64,000 nt of DNA from Ursus arctos (GCF_023065955.2 NW_026622986.1:11309848-11373847); one strand, 5' to 3'. Positions 11,800 to 24,195 are shown, counted from the first letter of the stretch. Made by a program: numbers and translations. The notes: a model not told the origin generated them from the sequence alone.

Positions 11800-13130
11800 A
11801 ATATTCATGGAAGACTTATAAAAATTGAGCATGTCTTAGGGTATAAAGAATATCTTAATTTTTGGAAAGTTATAACCCAGGGGTCAGGTTCTCTGATCAT
11901 ATAATTTGAAATCAAATAACAGAAAGAATAACTTAAAAAATTCCTAACTATGGAAATTTAAAGATACTTTTCTAAATGTCTTGTGGCTGAGGGAAAGAGA
12001 AATTGAAATTACAGACAATTAGTAATGAACCACAGTGAAAATCAACATCAAAATCTTTATGTTGAGGGCAAGCTGATGCTGAGGGCATTGTATAACTTAT
12101 TAGGAAATAAGAAAGATGGAAAATAAATTGATTCAACATTCATTTTGAGAATTCTTTAAATGAATGTGAGAAATTAATATGTTTAAAACATCAAATGAAT
12201 ACAATACCAAGAAAGAGTTTTACTTAATTAAATGAAGAACAAATTTAATTTGAGAAAACAAGAAAATAGAACAGTCTGATTAAAAACACTGAGAAAATGT
12301 TAAAAGTAAAAAGTGGTAACAGCCACAGATAAAGATTTAAAACTTTTAAGAGTGTGTATAAATAAAAATGTGTTGAAATAATTATCCAGGTTATAAATTA
12401 ACAACATTGACTCAAGAAAAGAGATAAATAATAACTATAAAATTTGAAAGATAATATTTTTCAAATATAATCCCATTGCCCCAGAGGTACTTAGGTTCAG
12501 ATGGTTTTATGGTTTGTGTTCTGTTTTCCAGGACCAAAGTAAAGAAAAAGTAGAATAGGCTTTCCTGTTTATTCCACGAGATCACTATTACTAAAATGTT
12601 AGGATAAAAAGGAATATATTCGCAATTTCACCTAATAATTTAAATACAGAAATCCTAAATAAAACCTGAAAAAGCAAATACAGAAATGTGCTTAAGAATA
12701 TGATTAAGGAATACAAGAGTGATTTAATAGTAGGAAGTATATTAATTTATGTTACTAGATTAGAAAAGAACAATATTTCAGTGTATGAAAAAGGCATGTG
12801 AGAGATTTTAATTTCCTACAAAGTTGTAGAAAACTAGAATAGGAAGTTTTAAAATTTATAAAGGAAATCTATTAGGATCTTAATATAGGAAACAAGATAT
12901 GTAGTAGCCTATTTTGTTGAGTAATTTGGAAGTTTTAAGCAATGTGATTAAAGAGGCGTTATAGAAGTTTAAGGAAGGGTCAAAATTATGATTGTTTTTG
13001 CTTACCAGGTAACATGTTTGTTTACCAGAAAACTTAAGAAAATCAACTGAAAGGCTTCTCTTGTATCATATAAGATACATGCATAAAAATCAGTATCTTT
13101 CTTATATTCTAGCAATAGATTTTATTTATA
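11800..13130 (+). repeat. ancient L1 ORF2 remnants
   Basis: A diverged block such as ATTGAGCATGTCTTAGGGTATAAAG, followed by AATTTGAAATCAAATAACAGAAAG, matches the L1 endonuclease/RT boundary text on the plus strand. Similarity fades after about 12300. Heavily mutated, no open frame. Confidence 0.55.
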
Positions 13131-13408
13131 GTTTTTTCCAAACCCATTTAATCTTTTATCCTGACAAAAATATTCAACATAATGTATATACACATGTGTG
13201 TGTATATATTTGCCTATAAAACTTAACTGAAGGAAATAAAAGGGCTGAGTAAAATAAAATGAGAGAATGCCATAATCCTCTTTGAAAGGACTCAGTACTA
13301 TACAGTTTTAATTTATGCCCAAATTTATTAATTCACTGCAACCGCGTTCAAAACCCTAAACAGTTGCTCTGAAAACCAAGAAGTTGATTTTAAGCTTGGG
13401 TGTAAAAT

Positions 13409-13510
13409 GGGGCACTTGGCTTTCTTAGTAGAACATGAACTCTTGATCCTAGGGGTTGTGAGTTCAAGCCCCAAGTTGGGTGTAGAGATTACTTAAAAAT
13501 AAAAATATAA
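13409..13510 (+). mobile_element. older short tRNA SINE (CAN family)
   Basis: Plus-strand SINE head: GGGGCACTTGG...GTTGTGAGTTCAAGCCCC (B box) then GGGTGTAGAGATTACTTAAAAATAAA. It is a short older subtype whose head is followed directly by an A-rich tail, and it is immediately followed by another SINE. Confidence 0.8.
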
Positions 13511-13719
13511 GGGGCACCTGGGTGGCTCAGTCAGTTTAAAGGCTGCCTTTGGCTCAGTTCATGGTCCCAGGGTCCTGGTATTGATCCCCGTGTCAGGCTC
13601 CCTGCTCAGCGGACAGCCTCTTCTCCCTCTGCTTCTGCCTGCTGCTCTGCCTACTTGTTCTCTCTATCTCTCTGTCAAATAAATAAATAAAATCTTAAAA
13701 AAATAAAAAAATTAAATTA
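13511..13719 (+). mobile_element. CAN-SINE, adjacent to older SINE
   Basis: Plus-strand, diverged. It inserted in the A-rich tail of the preceding SINE. It is followed at about 13720-13768 by two tandem copies of AAATAAACTTGGGCCTA, a small local duplication. Confidence 0.88.
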
Positions 13720-13850
13720 AAAAATAAACTTGGGCCTAAGTAAAATAAAAAAATAAACTTGGGCCTAGTGAGAATCAGATTCTTTTTTTAATCTTAAATA
13801 AGTTCCAAATAGGTAAAGGTCTGAACTAAAGTTAAAAGTCAGTAGGTTCC

Positions 13851-14050
13851 TTTTTTTTTTTTTAAAGATTTATTTGGAGAGGGGGAGAGAGAGAGAGGAG
13901 GGGCAGAGGGAATGGGAGAGATAGAATCTCAAGCAGACTCCGTGCCCAGTGTGGAAACTGACCTGGGGCTCAATCCCATGACCCTAGGACCAGGACCTGA
14001 GCCAAAACCCAGAGTTGGACACTCAACTGACTGAGCCACCCCAGTGCCCC
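13851..14050 (-). mobile_element. CAN-SINE
   Basis: Minus-strand SINE flanked by imperfect AGTAGGTTCC / AGTAGACTCC duplications (13841-13850, 14051-14060). Confidence 0.9.
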
Positions 14051-14099
14051 AGTAGACTCCAAAACCATAGTTTGAGGATAAGGCTCTCTAATCAAAACA

Positions 14100-15033
14100 C
14101 AATGCAGAAAACACAAGATTAAAAGATAAGACTATATTAACTTTATAAATTGCTGCATCAAAAGACAAAGACATTAAATATTTCAAATATATGTGACTTA
14201 AAGTTGGTATACATAACACGCATCCTTTTATACATGAAAATGGGAAAGATTATGAGTGATAATTTACTAAAGAAAATATTCAAAGAAAGTAAAAGTTTTT
14301 CAAAACTTTCCCTCATTTCTAATCTGAAATGCAAATTAAAACAAGACACTGCTTTTTGTCTATCAGATTTGTACAAATTAAAAAATTTATAGGGGTGCCT
14401 GGGTGGCTTAGTTGGTTAAGTGTCTGCCTTCAGCTCAGGTCATAATCCCAGGGTCTTGGGATCGAGTCCTACATCGCACTCCTTGCTTAGTGGGGAGCCT
14501 GCTTCTCCCTCTGCCTGTTGGCTTCCTCTGCTTGTGCTTTCTCTGACAAATAAATAAATAAAATCTTTAGAAAATTAAAAAAATGAAATTTATATTAATC
14601 TGTGTTGCAAAGGATGTGGAGAAAAGGATACTCCTATTCATTGGTGGGCATATAAATCAGTAACAGCTTTTTAGAGTGCAGTTTCTTAGTGTTAAATAAT
14701 TCAAACCTCACAGTTTAACTTTGAAGAATTTAGTCTACATGTGCTGAAAGATGATATGTACAAGAATTTTAACTGAAGCATTTTTAGCAGTAAGAAAATA
14801 GGAAAAAACTAATGTCCATAGTAGAAAAGTGGTTGACTATTCAAATTGCTATACACTGATATATTGGAAAAATATTAAGAGCCATTAAATTGAATGTACT
14901 GTCTGACCTGTTCTGAAAAATATCCATGATATATCTATTGTTAAGGGCAAGAAGATAATTGCAAAAAATGATATACTATTTTTATAGAAAAAGCATGTGT
15001 TTAAATACATAGAAGTGTAGTCATGAAATTGTT
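14100..15033 (+). repeat. ancient L1 ORF2 C-terminus and 3' UTR
   Basis: Plus-strand L1 text with a SINE in the middle. It begins AAGACTATATTAACTTTATAA and, after the SINE, shows AAGGATGTGGAGAAAAGGAT, ATTGGTGGGCATATAAA and further 3' UTR-like text. The short open frames inside are repeat-derived, not host genes. Confidence 0.6.
14392..14581 (+). mobile_element. CAN-SINE inside ancient L1
   Basis: Plus-strand, moderately diverged SINE with A and B boxes (GTGGCTTAGTTGG, GGGATCGAGTCCT) and an AATAAATAAATAAAATC tail. Confidence 0.9.
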
Positions 15034-15184
15034 TTTCAAAGCTTTTATTCTTTTATTTTTATTTTAAGTAGGCTCCATGCCCAGTGTGGAGCCCAATGCG
15101 GGCTTGAACTCAGAACCCTGAGATCAAGACTTGAGCTGAAATGAGGAGTCGGACGCTAAACCGAATGGGCCACCTAGGCACCCC
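15034..15184 (-). mobile_element. short CAN-SINE
   Basis: Minus-strand SINE head without the pyrimidine-rich middle. It is flanked by perfect AGTCATGAAATTGTT duplications (15019-15033 and 15185-15199). Confidence 0.92.
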
Positions 15185-15515
15185 AGTCATGAAATTGTTA
15201 ACAGTGGTCACTTCTGGGAAGAGCGATTGGGGTTTGAGGAATTAGACACTGATTTTTATTTGATACTCATGATTGGGTTTTTTTTTTCATATTTTAAAAT
15301 TACCAAGAGACTATAAAGTTATTTTATAGATTCAATCTATTTTAATGACTAATTACCAGGGTAGTGAAGTGTCAGGCAAAGAACTGTGTTAAAAAATGAG
15401 ATAATAAACTTAGGATGTATGGGTTTCGTGTCAGTTTTGAATCCTAGGCAGTTTTCTTGTAAGAATTTGCAAACGAGAAGTAAATGTGATACTGTCCTAT
15501 TCAGTTTTCATACAG

Positions 15516-15614
15516 TCTCGGGGTTTTAAAACTTTGAAATCAAGAACTCGACGTTTACAGTCCACCTCTGAAAGATTAGCAGAGACACAGCATATAGCAC
15601 CATCATTTGTAAAG
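15516..15614 (+). pseudogene. YME1L1: YME1L1 exon: SRGFKTLKSRTRRLQST region
   Basis: 33 codons between TTTTCATACAG and GTAATT. The protein starts SRGFKTLKSRTRR and ends APSFVK. This basic stretch lies near the mitochondrial processing region ahead of the membrane anchor. One change from remembered human is visible (AETQN to AETQH). It is the first recognisable exon in the window. Confidence 0.92.
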
Positions 15615-16068
15615 GTAATTAGACATTTTTTTGTTGTTTGAAAAAGCAATAATTCTCAGATTATTGAAATGAGAACCTTCAGTATCTGATTTCTTTTACT
15701 GGTCAGTTGATTTTCTAAAGGATTAATAACCTGTGTAATCATTACCATACAACTCTTCTGAGTGCCCCAGTCATGTCTCTCCTTTGGCCTATTAGACATC
15801 TCCTTTTGTTTTTTTCCCTAAACACCTACCTGTGTGTTCTCTATGTTAATGAATAGCATCCGCCCAAGCTAGAAACCTGGTGATCAACTTTATTTGTTCA
15901 TCTTCTCTCTCCTGTCACATCCATTAATCACTGAAGTCCTATTGATCCAGCCTCTTAAATATTTCTTTGATCTGTCTCTTTTCATTCCCAGTTCCACTGC
16001 ATAGATGGACTATAACAATTTCTTGCCTAAAGGACTCTAGTAAACATTCATTTAGTCTCCTTGCCTTT
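15615..16068. other. intron of YME1L1 copy, no recognised feature
   Basis: Unique-looking AT-rich intron. Confidence 0.5.
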
Positions 16069-16296
16069 ATTTATTTATTTATTTTTTAAGAATTTATTTA
16101 AGAGAGAGAGAGAGAGAGCACGCATGGGGACACATGCTTGGGGGAGGGAGAGAGAGAATCTCAGGCAGATTCTGTGCTGAGCGTGGAGCCCGACTGAGTG
16201 TGGAGCCCATTGTGAGGCTTGATCTCATGACCCTGAGATCATGACTGAGTGGAAGTTTAGTCAGATGCTTAACTGACTGAGCCACCCAGGCGCCCC
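16069..16296 (-). mobile_element. CAN-SINE in intron
   Basis: Minus-strand SINE with an expanded GA tract (16100-16116). Flanked by TTAGTCTCCTTGCCTTT / TTAGTCTCCTAGCCTTT duplications (16052-16068 and 16297-16313). Confidence 0.93.
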
Positions 16297-16691
16297 TTAG
16301 TCTCCTAGCCTTTAGTTTTGTTACCTTCAGTCTAGCCTTCAAACTGCCACTAACCCACCATCTTTCTAAAATGTTTTAATGTAATAATTGTATTCCTCTG
16401 CTTTATTGTCAGGTTCCTGCTGTAGTATCCATTTGGCCTCTGCCTGCCCTTTTTCTGTTCTCATCTTTCAGTATGGCTCCCCCTCTGAACCTCTACTCTC
16501 CTTGTCTCTTGGCATTTTAAAGTCCTGTCATACAAGATTGCTTGCAGTTCTGAGTGCTAAAGCCTGTTATTTCATGGCTACGTCAAATTGTTTATGCTTT
16601 GTGTTCCCTGTGGTTTAGAAATCCTCTTCTCTGTAATGCCTTTCCTGACTTCCTGAGGTAGCATTTATTTTACCACCAGACCTAGAACCTC

Positions 16692-16911
16692 TTTCTTTTT
16701 CTTTTTTCTTTTTAAGATTTTATTTATTTATTGCATGTGAACGGAGGAGGAATAGCAGGCTGGCGGAGGGAAAGAAAGGGGAAAGAATCTTCAGCAGTCT
16801 CCTTGCTGAGCTCAGAGCCCAGTGTTGGGACTGATCCCATGACTCTGAAATCATGACTTGAGCTGAAACCAAGAGTTGGATGCTTAACCGACTGAGCCAC
16901 CCAGGCACCCC
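16692..16911 (-). mobile_element. CAN-SINE in intron
   Basis: Minus-strand SINE flanked by CAGACCTAGAACCTCT / CAGACCTAGAACTTCT duplications (16677-16692 and 16912-16927). Confidence 0.93.
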
Positions 16912-16927
16912 CAGACCTAGAACTTCT

Positions 16928-17392
16928 AGCATAATATCAAAATGATTTCAAAAAATTAGTTATTTGTGTATCTCTCCCCAGTAGACTGAGAACATTCAGA
17001 TCATTGATTATTTATCTTTACATTTTCAGAACTTCTGCAAGGCCAAGTATAAACATTTAATTAATTAATAAGGTTTTTCCTGTAGTAGAGATAAAGGAGT
17101 GTGAACATCAAGCCATCAGAACCCTAAGTCCACATGCGACCTGTTGTTTTCAGTATAGTGTTCTTACAGAGAATTTCTTTATATTAATCGATTGATGCAA
17201 GTGTAAGGTCCAAATTTAGTTTCCTAGCCAATGATTAAGTAATTTATTGTTGAGTCTTAGTGTAATTCTTCTCATGGACAATAAAAATCAGAAATTCTAG
17301 AATTTTTGAATGAATTTTTTTGTGAGTGATCATTATATTATTGGGCAGTGTTATCTATATAGTCAGTACTGATGCGCTGTTTGTGTACTTAG
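16928..17392. other. intron, no recognised feature
   Basis: Unique AT-rich intron leading to the acceptor at 17391-17392. Confidence 0.5.
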
Positions 17393-17543
17393 GGGTTCCT
17401 TTTGCGGGACAAAGGAACAGATGTTGAGAGCTTGGACAAACACATGAAAACCAAAAATATACCTGAAGCTCACCAAGATGCATTTAAAACTGGTTTTGCA
17501 GAGGGTTTTCTGAAAACTCAAGCACTAACGCAAAAAACCGATG
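17393..17543 (+). pseudogene. YME1L1: YME1L1 exon: GFLLRDKGTDVESLD region
   Basis: 151 bp between GTGTACTTAG and GTAAGT. It encodes the soluble N-terminal segment NIPEAHQDAFKTGFAEGFLK before the membrane helix. It shows R to K, S to T, L to H, A to T and N to D differences from remembered human protein, a high density for a conserved protein. Confidence 0.92.
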
Positions 17544-17645
17544 GTAAGTGGCTTTAACACCATCCATATTGGGGAAGAATATCTAAAGGAAGTCATAGTC
17601 CTACCTTTAAGTGATTACAAATATTTTTTTCTAACAAGTGTGCAC

Positions 17646-17845
17646 TTTTTTTTTTTTAAAGATTGTATTTATTTATTTGACAGAGAGAGAGACAGCCAGC
17701 GAGAGAGGGAACACAGCAGGGGGAGTGGGAGAGGAAGAAGCAGGCTCCCAGCAGAGGAGCCTGATGCGGGGCTCGATCCCATAATGCCGGGATCACTCTC
17801 TGAGCCGAAGGCAGACGCTTAACAACTGCGCTACCAAGGCGCCCC
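17646..17845 (-). mobile_element. CAN-SINE in intron, 100 bp after an exon
   Basis: Minus-strand SINE flanked by AAGTGTGCAC / TAGTGTGCAC duplications (17636-17645 and 17846-17855). Confidence 0.94.
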
Positions 17846-18158
17846 TAGTGTGCACCTTTTCATTGGTTATATTCCTTTATATTTGTAACTTAAGCTGTGT
17901 CAAAATGGAAATATTTGTTAGCACTCTCCCTTTTCTTAAATGAGAACCAAAGTCAAGAACAGAAGCATGATTGCCTTCATGAAGTTTTTGATAACAGAGT
18001 GCTGAAAGGAAATCATGGCAGTTGTATAAAAGAATGCCAGGTTCCAAAATTGCGCGTGATGGAATATGATTACCATCTATAACCTAATGCTTGCTCTACA
18101 TCAAGCTGTCATTTGTCATTGTTGTCATTTGATTTAGGGTTCTTTTTTCCTCCTCCAG

Positions 18159-18242
18159 ATTCTCTGAGACGAACTCGTCTGATTCTCTTTGTTCTGCTGC
18201 TGTTTGGCATTTATGGACTCTTAAAAAACCCATTTTTATCTG
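18159..18242 (+). pseudogene. YME1L1: YME1L1 exon: transmembrane anchor
   Basis: 84 bp between TCCTCCTCCAG and GTAAAG. It encodes DSLRRTR followed by LILFVLLLFGIYGLLKNPFL, the single inner-membrane helix that anchors the protease. No damage seen. Confidence 0.93.
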
Positions 18243-18672
18243 GTAAAGACTCTTTTTATTTATCTGACTTTTTTTTTAATCTTTTAAATACTCGATTTTT
18301 TTTTTCTTCGTTAGTCTGCCTTAGACTTAGGAGAGAGGAAGCATTTACCATTCTAATATCTAGGCCTTTCTTTCCTAAATCAACACTTCACAGATTGGGT
18401 CAATTTGAGATTGTTTTTTGCATTGAAGTAGTAAAGTTTTAATCTGTTATGGTTACATGCCATCTGCGTTGACAGGGCTCATGTTTACATTGCTTTGTAG
18501 ATTACAGGAAAAGTCCCTTCAGACTGTACAAATTTCAAATTTTATTTTTGAGAAAATAATATTTTGTTGAAGTTCCAAGGATTATGTTACAGCAAAACTG
18601 TTAGATTAGCTCCTATTAGTTTTCCAGACTTTTAAAAAGTTACACCTGTCCAGTTAAAAATTTAAAAAACAT
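18243..18672. other. intron, no recognised feature
   Basis: AT-rich intron, with a T-rich run near 18265-18305. Confidence 0.5.
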
Positions 18673-18869
18673 AGGGGCGCCTGGGTGGCACAGCGGTTAA
18701 GCGTCTGCCTTCGGCTCAGGGAGTGATCCCAGTGTTATGGGATCGAGCCCCACATCAGGCTCCTCTGCTATGAGCCGGCTTCTTCCTCTCCCACTCCCCC
18801 TGCTTGTGTTCCCTCTCTCGCTGGCTGTCTCTATCTCTGTCGAATAAATAAATAAAATCTTTAAAAAAA
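18673..18869 (+). mobile_element. CAN-SINE, young-looking
   Basis: Plus-strand, close to the family consensus, with intact A and B boxes. Flanked by AATTTAAAAAACAT duplications (18659-18672 and 18870-18883). Confidence 0.95.
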
Positions 18870-18992
18870 AATTTAAAAAACATGTAGGAGAATTTTATAA
18901 TAGCAATACAAAGTGAAATAGTCCCCTATTTCAAAGACACACTAATAAATTAATGAAAAATTTATATATAATATATAAATACATAAAAATTT

Positions 18993-19180
18993 GGGGTGCC
19001 TGGGTGGCTCAGTCAGTTCAGGGTCTGCCTTCGGCTCAGGTCATGATCACAGGGTCTTGGGATCAAGCCCCATGTCGGCTCCCTGCTCAGTGGGGACTCT
19101 GCGCCTCCTTTTGCCTCTGTCCCTCCCCCCACTTGTGTGCTTTCTCTTTCCCCCTCTCAAATAAATAAAATCTTAAAAAT
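18993..19180 (+). mobile_element. CAN-SINE
   Basis: Plus-strand SINE of a slightly different subtype (GGGGTGCCTGGGTGGCTCAG), lying 110 bp after the previous one in the same orientation. Confidence 0.92.
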
Positions 19181-19496
19181 ATATGTATAAATTTAGTATA
19201 CAATTAAAAATTGCCTTAAATGAGTCTCATATTTTCTCAGTTTGCCAGTCTAAAATGAAGTAGTAATGTCCGTTTTAAGTGCTTCCTATTGCTTTCTCAG
19301 CTAGTCCGTTTTTACCCCATGTTCTCTACGTTCTTTATGATTGATTACCTTGAGAGAAAAAAACTGATGTGCAATTAAAGAATCAGTTGATCTGGATCAG
19401 GACTTCATCCCAGAACTTGCATGTAACCCCAGATATTTTAAGTTTTTTGTGGCATCAAACCTGAGATGAGATTTTAACATTCAGGAATATTCTTTT

Positions 19497-19676
19497 TTTT
19501 TTTTAAAGATTTTATTTATTTGACACAGAGGGAGCACAAGCAGGGGGAACAACAGGCAGAAGGAGAATCAGGCTCCCCATTGAGCAGGGAGCCCGACATG
19601 GGGTTCAATCCCAGGACCCTGAGATCATGACCTGAGCTGAAGGCAAATGCTTAACTGACTGAGCCACCCAGGCGCC
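19497..19676 (-). mobile_element. CAN-SINE
   Basis: Minus-strand SINE flanked by CAGGAATATTCTTTT / CTCAGAATATTCTTTT duplications (about 19481-19496 and 19677-19692). Confidence 0.92.
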
Positions 19677-19692
19677 TCAGAATATTCTTTTT

Positions 19693-20877
19693 ATGGATAG
19701 AGTCACCTTCTTTTGTCTCCTTATTTTCAAAACAGAACCAGTATAGGGGCACTGTGTGATACTGGAGGGGTAGGATTAGCTCTGATTATTATGTTTTTGC
19801 TTCTTAATTTCTTATGTTAAGCAAAATACATATCAAACTACGAAGTGCATTGCCTTTTGGTAATTAATTTCTTATAAGGTTCATGTGGTTTGGCTGCAAA
19901 TTTAATTGCATTATTTATTAAGTCCATCTGTGTAGATCCTTAAATAAACATTTTAGTGGGCTAAAACTGTTAGTGTCCGTTGTAGAATTACTGTAGTACA
20001 TTTGCTCTTCCAGCTTTGTATATGCTTAATATGTTAAGTGTTTAAAACAAAACTCTGTATTTTTGCCTACTGCTTTTTTTTTGCATCCAAATTTCTGTCT
20101 TATAGACAATATTTTTGTCTTCTTCTGAGGAAATTAGAAATTGCTCTATTTACTCACTTATATCTTCTTAGTAGGGAAGTTTAACCAAAGGGGAGAGGTT
20201 TTAAGAAAGCTTTGTAATAGTTCCTTGTAGTTGATCATAAGTATTTTACTATCTTTCCAAACTTTCACTGTCTTTCTTAATGATGTCATTACTGATAAAT
20301 ATCATCTGAGGGCAAGTACTAACAGTTGCTAGAGGAGGAGGCTACATGAAAAGTGAAATAATCTCTTTTAAGGTTTACCCTTTAAAAAAAATGCCAGTCC
20401 CAGTTTTTATGCTAGGTTTAAGGCAATGTATTTCATAGTATGCATCCCTGACCAGTTGTATCAGGATAATTTAAGGTGATGGATAAAAATGCGAACTCTC
20501 CTGGGCCTTTTCCTAAATCTACAAACCAGAAGTTCTGGACCATGGCCTGAGACCTTGCATTAATAACATTTCTCAAGGGATATTTATGCACAGTGGAGTT
20601 TGAGAATGATTGGTTTAAATTTCTCTTGTTAGATATTACAGAAGAGGGAGATGATTTCTCATTTTAATTGGAAAGTATAAAGATGTCATTTTAATGTGAG
20701 TCATTTATTCCTTGAACATGGTCTAGAAATCCAGATGTAGTTTCTATACTTCACTATGAATTAATGTATGTAAACTTAAATATAATTTTTCTGTACTTTC
20801 TTACATCTGAATAATAAGGTGGTTGGAATTTTTTGACTCTATCAAGTATATAAACATTTCTTTTTTTTTCTCTTTAG
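19693..20877. other. intron, no recognised feature
   Basis: Unique AT-rich intron ending in a T-rich tract and the acceptor at 20876-20877. Confidence 0.5.
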
Positions 20878-20960
20878 TCCGCTTCCGGACAACAACGGGG
20901 CTTGATTCTGCAGTAGATCCTGTCCAGATGAAAAATGTCACCTTTGAACATGTTAAAGGA
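20878..20960 (+). pseudogene. YME1L1: YME1L1 exon: start of AAA module
   Basis: 83 bp between CTCTTTAG and GTAAGT. Encodes VRFRTTTGLDSAVDPVQ then MKNVTFEHVKG, the entry to the AAA+ domain. Matches remembered human protein throughout. Confidence 0.93.
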
Positions 20961-21439
20961 GTAAGTTAAAAAGTTTACCCTGCTCTCTTCAAATTTTTTT
21001 ATTATGTAAGGCCAATATTTGATTTTAAAGGTGTAAAATAGAAAATGCATATATTGGTCTCTACCTCCAGTTCCAGGCGCTAAAACTCTTGTAATTCCCT
21101 AAGTGACAAGAGCACGAAGTGCGTCTTTGGTTCTATAGTTTGGTCTTTGATCCTGATGTCTGACACAGGGTTTCTAAATCCCTAGGAATTTCCTTCTTTT
21201 GTACTGAGGCTACTCTGGTGGGTTCCTGGATGGGGGCTGGACACTAGAAAAGACCAAGCCATGATTAAGACCTTGGAACTTTTAGCTTCACTACATAGTC
21301 TCCAGGCCTCTTTCAGATACTGGGATAGAAGAAATAAATTTCTGCTGTCATGGATGGTTAATTCTAACATAAACTAGACAATGATACTGCATATGAGGAA
21401 ATAATAGAGTATGTTCAACAATGATGAAGTATTATGAGA

Positions 21440-21860
21440 AAAATATGGAGCAGCATAAAGAGGATTGGGAGTTTTGAGAGAAAGGTCACAATTTTAAATG
21501 GGGGTATTCAGTGTATGCTTGACTGAGAAGGTGAGATTTGAGTGAAGATTTGAAGATAATGGAGTAAACCATGCATGTATTTTTTTTTAAGATTTTATTT
21601 TAAAGTAAACTCTACACCCAATGTGGGGCTCGAACTTACAATCCTAAGATCAAGAATCACATGCTCTACTGACTGAGCAGCCAGGTGTGCCTAAACCATG
21701 CATGCATTTGAGCAAAGAACACTTCTAGCCAGAGGAAGAGAGAGAGCAAAGATCCTGAAGAATTAATGCGCCTGACTTGTTTGCTCACCAATAAAAAGTC
21801 CGCTTTAATATAGAGTAGAATGAGAGCTCTTCCTCTTTCCACACTCTGTTCCCTTCTATG
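21440..21860 (-). repeat. L2 fragment, split by a SINE
   Basis: GACTGAGAAGGTGAGATTTG, AGTGAAGATTTGAAGATAATG and (after the SINE) TTTGAGCAAAGAACACTTCT match the reverse complement of L2 LINE 3' text. Diverged. Confidence 0.55.
21578..21691 (-). mobile_element. short CAN-SINE inside L2 fragment
   Basis: Minus-strand SINE head flanked by perfect TAAACCATGCATG duplications (21565-21577 and 21692-21704). Confidence 0.93.
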
Positions 21861-22865
21861 CATAAATATTTTTCACAACCTCAACTATTAGGAAATAAAG
21901 TATCAGGAGTCAATATGATAGTTTTATACCAAGTATGCATCCCTGCATACTTGGGCTCAGGTCCTTCCCTTCCCTTTGCAATTTAAACAGCTGTGAGCCC
22001 TGTTGGAGTTGAAAAAAGGCAATAATTGAGGAAGAGGTTGGTGCAATGAGTATTTGAAAACTTGACTCATTAGTGCAGAGGGCCCTTCGCCCTTTGTGTA
22101 AGGTGTGCAGTCAGCCTGCTCTACATTGAACCTGTGCTGAGATTATGGTCAGGAAGGCTTTCTTACTTTCTCCCTGCAATGTATATACTTCATTACTCAA
22201 TATACTACACTTCTTTTGCAATGAGTCGAATTCTCATTACGAAGCTGAAGAAGACATACTGATAATACTAGAAATGGGGACCTCATAAAGTTTTTAGATT
22301 GTCACAAAGTTTTCTGTGCTAATCTAAACAAATATTATAATTACTGTCAACAATTTTATATTGCTGTCATTGCTATAAAATATAAATTTATATAGATCAA
22401 AGTAATTTATGACATTTACCAAAATAGGTATGCCAGTAGGTAGTACCTGTGATCAGTTTTACCAAATCTTAAAGAGCTAGGATAGAAATGTCATTTCCTT
22501 GCCTAGAATTTCTGGTTATGTAGGAATAATTTTTTATATAGCTGCCATAAAAATAATAATAACAGCTATTACAACTTCATTCATTGCCTTGATCCCTAAA
22601 CTCTATTTTTCTATATAGATTTTATATACCTCAACTGGGAATTTCCTTGACACAGAGCTTCGGCAGAGAAAATGTAGTTTGAGTAGTAGGTGACATCTAA
22701 TCTGTTTTCCTTTTTCCTACAATTTAAAGTCATCTATTACCTTGACCAAATGTATTTTAGCCTTCTTTTAGTATATGGATATCTTTGAATATTTAAAAAA
22801 CTTATTTTAATAAAGGAAGGGCCAGGTTTTTTTTTAATCTATATATATTTTATTTTTGGGGGGGA
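21861..22865. other. intron, no recognised feature
   Basis: Unique AT-rich intron. Confidence 0.45.
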
Positions 22866-23059
22866 CTTTTTTTTTAAAGATTTTATTTATTTATTTGAGA
22901 GAGTGTGAGAGAACAAAAGCAGGGGGAGTGACAGAGGGAGATGGAGAAGCAGGCTCCCCGCTGAGCATGGAGCCCAATTTGGGGCTCGATCCCAGGACCC
23001 TGAGATCATGACCTGAGCCCAAGGTAGCTGCTTAACCGACTGAGCCACCCAGGCACCCC
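22866..23059 (-). mobile_element. CAN-SINE
   Basis: Minus-strand SINE from a T/A-rich start to GCCACCCAGGCACCCC. It adjoins an old L1 fragment on its right. Confidence 0.93.
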
Positions 23060-23084
23060 CCAAATCTCTTTATAAACATAAATT

Positions 23085-23560
23085 TTATTGAAGCTTAGCA
23101 TTCATACAGAACTGCACAAATCACAAATCTATACCCTAATAAATTTTCACACAGCGAACTCAGTATATTATTGGCATCCAGCTCAAGAAATAAAATACTA
23201 CCAGAAACTTCCTAGTGTCCCTTTCTTCCCGCCGTAAGCATAATCGTCGTTCTGTCTCATAACATACATCAGTTTGGCCTGCTTTTGAATTTTACATAAA
23301 CATAATACATGTAGTGTATATGGCTTCTTTCACTCAACATGATGTTTGTGAGATCCATCCATGTTTCTACGTGAAGTTGTACTTCATCCATCCCCATTGC
23401 ATAGTATTCTATGAATATCACAATATTGTATATTCTACATTAGGTAGACATTGGGTTGTTTCTAGTTTTGGCCTAAAGAGCGCTATTGTGAATAGTTTTT
23501 ATGTTTCTTGGTGAACATATGTATGCATTTCTCCTTAGGAGTGGACAGAGCTTTACTTAC
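23085..23560 (-). repeat. ancient L1 3' end fragment
   Basis: Minus-strand order typical of L1 tails: TTTCACTCAACATGATG, CATAGTATTCTATGAATATC, TTGGGTTGTTTCTAG, ATTGTGAATAG. Heavily diverged. Confidence 0.6.
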
Positions 23561-24195
23561 AACTGTTAACTTTACATTTTATCATGTTTTAATAATTCAA
23601 TCAGTAACTTTCAAAGACCATTCGAAGCCTAAAAAAAAAACCAAAAACCTTTTTACTCTTTAACGATTGTATACTTCTAGAAATGGTCCTCGACAATTAT
23701 CTAGGAATCTAAGAGTCATGAGTTTGATTCTAGATTTTCATAATGCCCTTCAGCCCAGAGATGTTTCATGTCTTAGTACACTTCTTGTCAGGTAGTTTTT
23801 TTTTAACCCTGACCAGTATACTTGAGTTCTTTTTTTCCCCACTGAGTTGTCTAGCGTAGGGTTGTAGATTGGCTGCCAATGTATTATTAGGCCAGTGTAA
23901 TTTAAAATAACTACATAAAAGTACACACATAAATGTGCTTTTAATTTAAATTGATATCTAACATTTTTATTGATGTCTGTTTTTTCCTTGAAAAATTGAA
24001 GTCTAGAACACTAGGTCTATATTCTGTGGTAGAGTCAAGTCATGGTGGTTTGTCCTCTCTAAGAGTCTTTGCTTTCCAGTTCAGCATACTGACACCACTA
24101 TTATTTCTTCTGCATTCATCTTTGATATCATTCTGGCTCTAGGTACTTGTATTTGTTGCTTCCGGTTGTATACTGACTAATTTCTGATAGGTAGC
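23561..24195. other. intron, no recognised feature
   Basis: Unique AT-rich intron. Confidence 0.45.
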
